Position numbers and translations under genes: made by a program | Assembly: GCA_002791475.1 (NCBI GenBank) | Contig: PFXE01000035.1 | Span: forward strand, 1-7,596 | DNA length: 7,596 nt | Direction: 5' to 3' | From: Candidatus Zambryskibacteria bacterium CG_4_9_14_3_um_filter_40_16 | GTDB lineage: Bacteria; Patescibacteriota; Minisyncoccia; Phycocordibacterales; Zambryskibacteraceae | The notes under the pieces: model-generated | The model's input: the letters and a program-made list of their open reading frames with translations, nothing else | What the model was told of the DNA's origin: nothing | Database searches by the model: none | In this document: in pieces, positions 5,340-7,596 of the stretch | How positions within the stretch are numbered: the stretch's first letter is position 1 | Layout: every line of letters begins with the position of its first letter

Positions 5340-6431
5340 TTACATAAATCCCCTTATAATTTTGGCCAGATATTCTTGCGTCTTTACAACCGAAGAACGC
5401 TCTCGCCACTTTGCAAGTGAGATTTCTTCTGTTTTTTCCAAATCGTTCAAAAATGTGTTTTTCAATGTTTGCACAAACTCTTCGTTCGTACTCGCAATGT
5501 TTGCTTCGTAGTTAAAGACAAAACTCATAGAATCAAGGTTAAAGCTACCGACCGTACCCCAAGCGTCGTCAATTACCGCCGTTTTGCTGTGCAGAAGCTC
5601 TCCTGTATAACGAAAAATTTTAACACCAGACTTCAGCAAACTGTCAAAGCTCGCTTCTGACGCTCTGTCCACCCAGAAATAATTAGAACCCTTAGGGATA
5701 AGAATGGAAACATCCACACCTTTTTTTGCCGCGATACGCAATACTCTGGAAAACTTTCTATCAGGGACAAAATAGGGCGTTGTGAGATATACATACTTTC
5801 TTGCGCTTCTGATAAAGTCCAGAAGTTCGTGATATATAAAGCGTCTTCTAAAGTGGGGAGAATTGGTCAGTATGTAAAATCCTTTAACAAAATCTTTTGC
5901 CTTCCGTATTCTTTTTACCAATCCTTTTTGAGCCGATGTCTCCCACATTTCGTTAAAGATAAGTTCCATTTCTTTGACGATATTTCCTTCAACTCTTATG
6001 TGGGTGTCTCTCCAATCTTTCATATCGTTTCTTATACCCACGCCTCCGATGAAGCCGACAGAACCATCAACCACCAGAATTTTTCTGTGGTCTCTAAAAA
6101 ACCAAGATGAGAAATTGTATACGCGCCAGAGTTTGATGATGTTAAAAAATCGCACCTCCACACCGCTTTCTCTCAATTCTTTTGGCAGAAATGAATTGTA
6201 AAACGATATACTGCCGGACATATCACAAAGTAATCTAACCTTAACGCCGTCCACGCTTTTTTTCTTCAGAATCTCAATAAATTCTCTGCCCACCTCATCA
6301 TTTTGGAGTATATATTGCTCCATATCTATGGTGTGTTGCGCCTTAAGACACGCTTTTTTCATAGCAAGCCAAGCTTCATCTGATTTCAGATAAAATTGCC
6401 AACCTATGTCTTTTCTTTGCAATTTATTCAA
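5340..6431 (-). CDS. Phospholipase D family protein, cardiolipin synthase-like (two HKD motifs)
   Basis: Cardiolipin synthases of this superfamily join phosphatidyl groups through a phospho-His intermediate at the membrane. Two HKD motifs are complete: HRKILVVD (His115, Lys117, Asp122) followed by GSVGFIGGVGI, and HSKTAVID (His281, Lys283, Asp288) followed by GSFNLD and NYEAN. The TPYFVPD segment (218-224) between the domains is also typical. At 363 aa it lacks the two N-terminal membrane helices of ClsA and is closer in plan to ClsB, so membrane contact would be peripheral through its many basic residues. The start is TTG 6431: the frame closes upstream with no ATG, and the next ATG (codon 24) would cut into the first domain. 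No Shine-Dalgarno is seen. Another PLD-family transferase or hydrolase is possible. Confidence 0.88.
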   Translation of the reverse strand: MNKLQRKDIGWQFYLKSDEAWLAMKKACLKAQHTIDMEQYILQNDEVGREFIEILKKKSVDGVKVRLLCDMSGSISFYNSFLPKELRESGVEVRFFNIIKLWRVYNFSSWFFRDHRKILVVDGSVGFIGGVGIRNDMKDWRDTHIRVEGNIVKEMELIFNEMWETSAQKGLVKRIRKAKDFVKGFYILTNSPHFRRRFIYHELLDFIRSARKYVYLTTPYFVPDRKFSRVLRIAAKKGVDVSILIPKGSNYFWVDRASEASFDSLLKSGVKIFRYTGELLHSKTAVIDDAWGTVGSFNLDSMSFVFNYEANIASTNEEFVQTLKNTFLNDLEKTEEISLAKWRERSSVVKTQEYLAKIIRGFM

Positions 6432-6523
6432 TTGGTGTAACTTATATGAGAGTTGGTGCGACTTTTATGACTATCAAAGAGAGGTCCATAGACATATGAA
6501 TATCGTTGGTCTTTAATACAAAA

Positions 6524-6551
6524 ATTATACATTAAAAGTCTTTTGTGAAAA
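6524..6551 (-). promoter_or_regulatory. Promoter for the PLD-family gene
   Basis: On the minus strand, TTTTCA (6551-6546) is 16 nt from a perfect TATAAT (6529-6524). Transcription near 6517 would give a leader of about 85 nt, much longer than elsewhere in the window. It lies just beyond the terminator of the neighbouring cassette. Confidence 0.55.
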
Positions 6552-6584
6552 TGAATTGGCCGACATCTACAATTTAGCAAAAAT

Positions 6585-6631
6585 TAGCAAAAAAGAAGGG
6601 CCCCTCACAGATTTACTCTGTTCGGAGCCCC
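6585..6631 (-). terminator. Intrinsic terminator of the orphan two-gene cassette
   Basis: In the minus-strand transcript, GGG (6631-6629) pairs with CCC (6600-6598), CTCC (6627-6624) with GGGG (6604-6601, one G-U pair) and ACAGA (6621-6617) with TCTGT (6611-6607) around a 5-nt loop. Tandem GA/GA mismatches lie between the inner stems and one base is bulged. TTCTTTTTTGC follows. It starts 26 nt after the stop of the 81-aa gene. Confidence 0.8.
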
Positions 6632-6657
6632 ATGGCCGGACGGGTGATGACTGTCGT

Positions 6658-6903
6658 CTAGCCCACGAACTTGATGATGTTGGCGATGGTGGCGATACCG
6701 AGCATCACCATACCACCGCTGCCTATTGCTGAGACGAAGAGTGTCAAGCCGACACCCTTGAATAACATCCCTTCGGCGCTGGATGATGACATTGGCGTCA
6801 TCATAAACTTCTTCATCTGGTGAAGCTCGTTGGCGAGCGCGTAGCCGTAGCCCACCAGCATGACCACCAGCCAGATGTACCAGTGCGTTGCGATGAACTC
6901 CAC
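6658..6903 (-). CDS. Small membrane protein of unknown family, 81 aa
   Basis: I do not recognise the family. The start is a GTG at 6903, chosen because AGGAGG (6914-6909) sits 5 nt upstream at ideal spacing; the frame stays open much further upstream, but that extension overlaps the neighbouring gene and reads as an Arg/His-rich shadow. The protein begins MEFIATHWYIW, has a first membrane helix at about 7-24, a linker with ELHQMKKFMMTPMSSSSAEG (26-45), and a second Gly-rich hydrophobic segment at about 48-79 ending IIKFVG. A GACGC-TTTT-GCGTC inverted repeat directly abuts the Shine-Dalgarno. It lies 92 nt after the 154-aa gene and 26 nt before a terminator, so the two form a small operon. GC content and the Shine-Dalgarno differ from the genes to its left. 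Confidence 0.7.
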   Translation of the reverse strand: MEFIATHWYIWLVVMLVGYGYALANELHQMKKFMMTPMSSSSAEGMLFKGVGLTLFVSAIGSGGMVMLGIATIANIIKFVG

Positions 6904-6914
6904 ATTGACCTCCT

Positions 6915-6928
6915 GACGCTTTTGCGTC
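6915..6928 (-). promoter_or_regulatory. Hairpin abutting the ribosome binding site of the 81-aa gene
   Basis: GACGC-4 nt-GCGTC forms a perfect 5-bp stem whose last base (6915) is next to the first base of AGGAGG (6914). It could stabilise, expose or protect the ribosome site; this is inferred from position only. Confidence 0.4.
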
Positions 6929-6995
6929 TGTTTGGGTTGAATGTTCTGCCACCAGCTCACAACACTAAGGCGACCTACCCAAATTGGTTGCCTAT

Positions 6996-7460
6996 TTACT
7001 TCTTGGATATTTCGGCCATGCCTACCGACCTTCTGAACAACCGCAGTACTCTTTTTGTCATGCTTGGGTTGAGGTCGTTTGTGACATCCCAGCTGGCACA
7101 TGAGTGAATGAGGCGTGTCATGTGTCTGTGCAATTCCACCACCTCTCTCGCTGACGGACCCTGCATGCCAACGGTTAGCTTTTGAAAGCCGAACCGCAGA
7201 CGACCGTGACTGTCCAATCCGTATTCGGTGAACCCGTTCCTCTGTATGTAACCCTGGGAGTCCCCGAGGAAGAAGAATCCCACCTCTGGCTCTGTTGGTG
7301 TAGACCACATGGCCGATGTATCTGGTGACGATGTGAAAATCACCTCTGTCCAACACACTGTCATTCCCTTTGGGATAATATAGTTCTTCGGCAGGGAAAT
7401 CAGTGGGAGCTTGAGCACCACCTCACCACCATCATTCAAAAGAACTATGCTCGTTGACAT
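6996..7460 (-). CDS. Hypothetical protein, 154 aa
   Basis: I do not recognise the family. ATG 7460 is preceded by AAGGGGGTGA, one base from the ideal Shine-Dalgarno AAGGAGGTGA, at correct spacing, and by a promoter 40-70 nt upstream, so the gene is credible. The N-terminal two thirds (about 1-95) look beta-rich (SIVLLNDGGEVVLKLPLISL, EVGFFFLGD, LRFGFQKLTVGM), with no signal peptide and no membrane helix. The last third is helical and basic, with REVVELHRHMTRLIHS and TKRVLRLFRR. Two Cys (positions 31 and 121) form no evident metal motif. It is followed by the 81-aa membrane protein in the same transcript. A frame overlapping it on the same strand encodes only low-complexity Arg/His-rich sequence and is taken as a shadow. 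Confidence 0.72.
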   Translation of the reverse strand: MSTSIVLLNDGGEVVLKLPLISLPKNYIIPKGMTVCWTEVIFTSSPDTSAMWSTPTEPEVGFFFLGDSQGYIQRNGFTEYGLDSHGRLRFGFQKLTVGMQGPSAREVVELHRHMTRLIHSCASWDVTNDLNPSMTKRVLRLFRRSVGMAEISKK

Positions 7461-7502
7461 TGTTCACCCCCTTCTTGTTTTTTGTCTGGAGTTTACTGTT
7501 TA

Positions 7503-7530
7503 ATAGTAACACAATAAAACCATGAGTCAA
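7503..7530 (-). promoter_or_regulatory. Promoter of the orphan two-gene cassette
   Basis: On the minus strand, TTGACT (7530-7525, five of six consensus bases) lies 16 nt from TACTAT (7508-7503), which is preceded by TGT as an extended -10. Transcription would begin near 7496, giving a leader of about 36 nt that carries the Shine-Dalgarno. Confidence 0.6.
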
Positions 7531-7547
7531 TGTCACGTTATGGTTCA

Positions 7548-7581
7548 ATACCTTGGAATCACCCAACATGGTTTAAGGTAT
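7548..7581. repeat. Inverted repeat ATACCTT-N20-AAGGTAT near the right edge
   Basis: Perfect 7-bp arms (7548-7554 and 7575-7581) lie upstream of the cassette promoter. ATGGTT also occurs at 7540-7545 and 7569-7574, with its complement AACCAT at 7518-7523. It could be an operator region; function unknown. No gene is recognisable between 7461 and the window end. Confidence 0.4.
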
Positions 7582-7596
7582 GAGAATGGCATACAC

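Noticed and set aside
6605..6952. 115-aa minus-strand frame
   Set aside because: Its His/Arg/Gly-rich sequence is the out-of-frame shadow of the 81-aa gene and it runs into the terminator.
6904..7356. Long upstream extension of the 81-aa gene (frame open to ATG 7356)
   Set aside because: The extension is Arg/His-rich, overlaps the 154-aa gene in another frame, and the GTG at 6903 has an ideal Shine-Dalgarno.
7540..7566. tRNA 3' end (GGTTCAATACC followed by ACCCA)
   Set aside because: The loop does not match TTCRANY and there is no 5-bp T stem or matching acceptor arm.

Overview
The left 6.5 kb looks like a chromosomal segment from a small-genome, AT-rich bacterium, most plausibly of the candidate phyla radiation / Patescibacteria (Parcubacteria-like). 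This placement is an inference. It rests on very compact packing (start/stop overlaps, convergent genes with overlapping stop codons), near absence of Shine-Dalgarno sequences before housekeeping genes, frequent TTG starts, a short-form adenylate kinase next to map, and an unusually long nucleoside diphosphate kinase.

Layout, plus strand: the 3' part of an adenylate kinase gene (to 361) overlaps map (358-1131), followed by ndk (1191-1796) behind its own extended -10 promoter. A gene-poor stretch (1797-2225) follows. Its left half is extremely AT-rich and palindromic. Its right half has a -10 box, then about 145 nt able to fold into a closed multi-helix RNA, then a strong intrinsic terminator, so I call it a candidate stand-alone structured RNA. 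Next come a four-helix membrane protein (2226-2642) and an overlapping beta-CASP metallo-beta-lactamase nuclease (2632-4020).

Minus strand, read from right to left: a two-HKD phospholipase D / cardiolipin synthase-like gene (6431-5340), then the translation operon infC (5247-4726), rpmI (4665-4480) and rplT (4370-4017), with a promoter just upstream of infC. The rpmI-rplT spacer is remarkable: tandem 9-nt repeats form one arm of a 16-position hairpin, and a 22-codon reading frame begins in the hairpin loop and ends in a TAATG overlap with the rplT start. Its position suggests translational control of L20.

The right 1 kb (about 6598-7596) is different: visibly more GC-rich, with near-consensus Shine-Dalgarno sites, a recognisable promoter and a strong terminator around two minus-strand genes of unknown family (154 aa, and an 81-aa membrane protein). 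It reads as a self-contained, probably acquired cassette, or possibly an assembly junction.

How the genes work together: adk, map and ndk supply nucleotide balance and N-terminal Met removal. infC, rpmI and rplT support translation initiation and 50S assembly. The beta-CASP enzyme probably acts on RNA, and the PLD protein on membrane phospholipid. The most novel material is non-coding: the structured RNA at about 1997-2175 and the rplT leader at 4371-4480.
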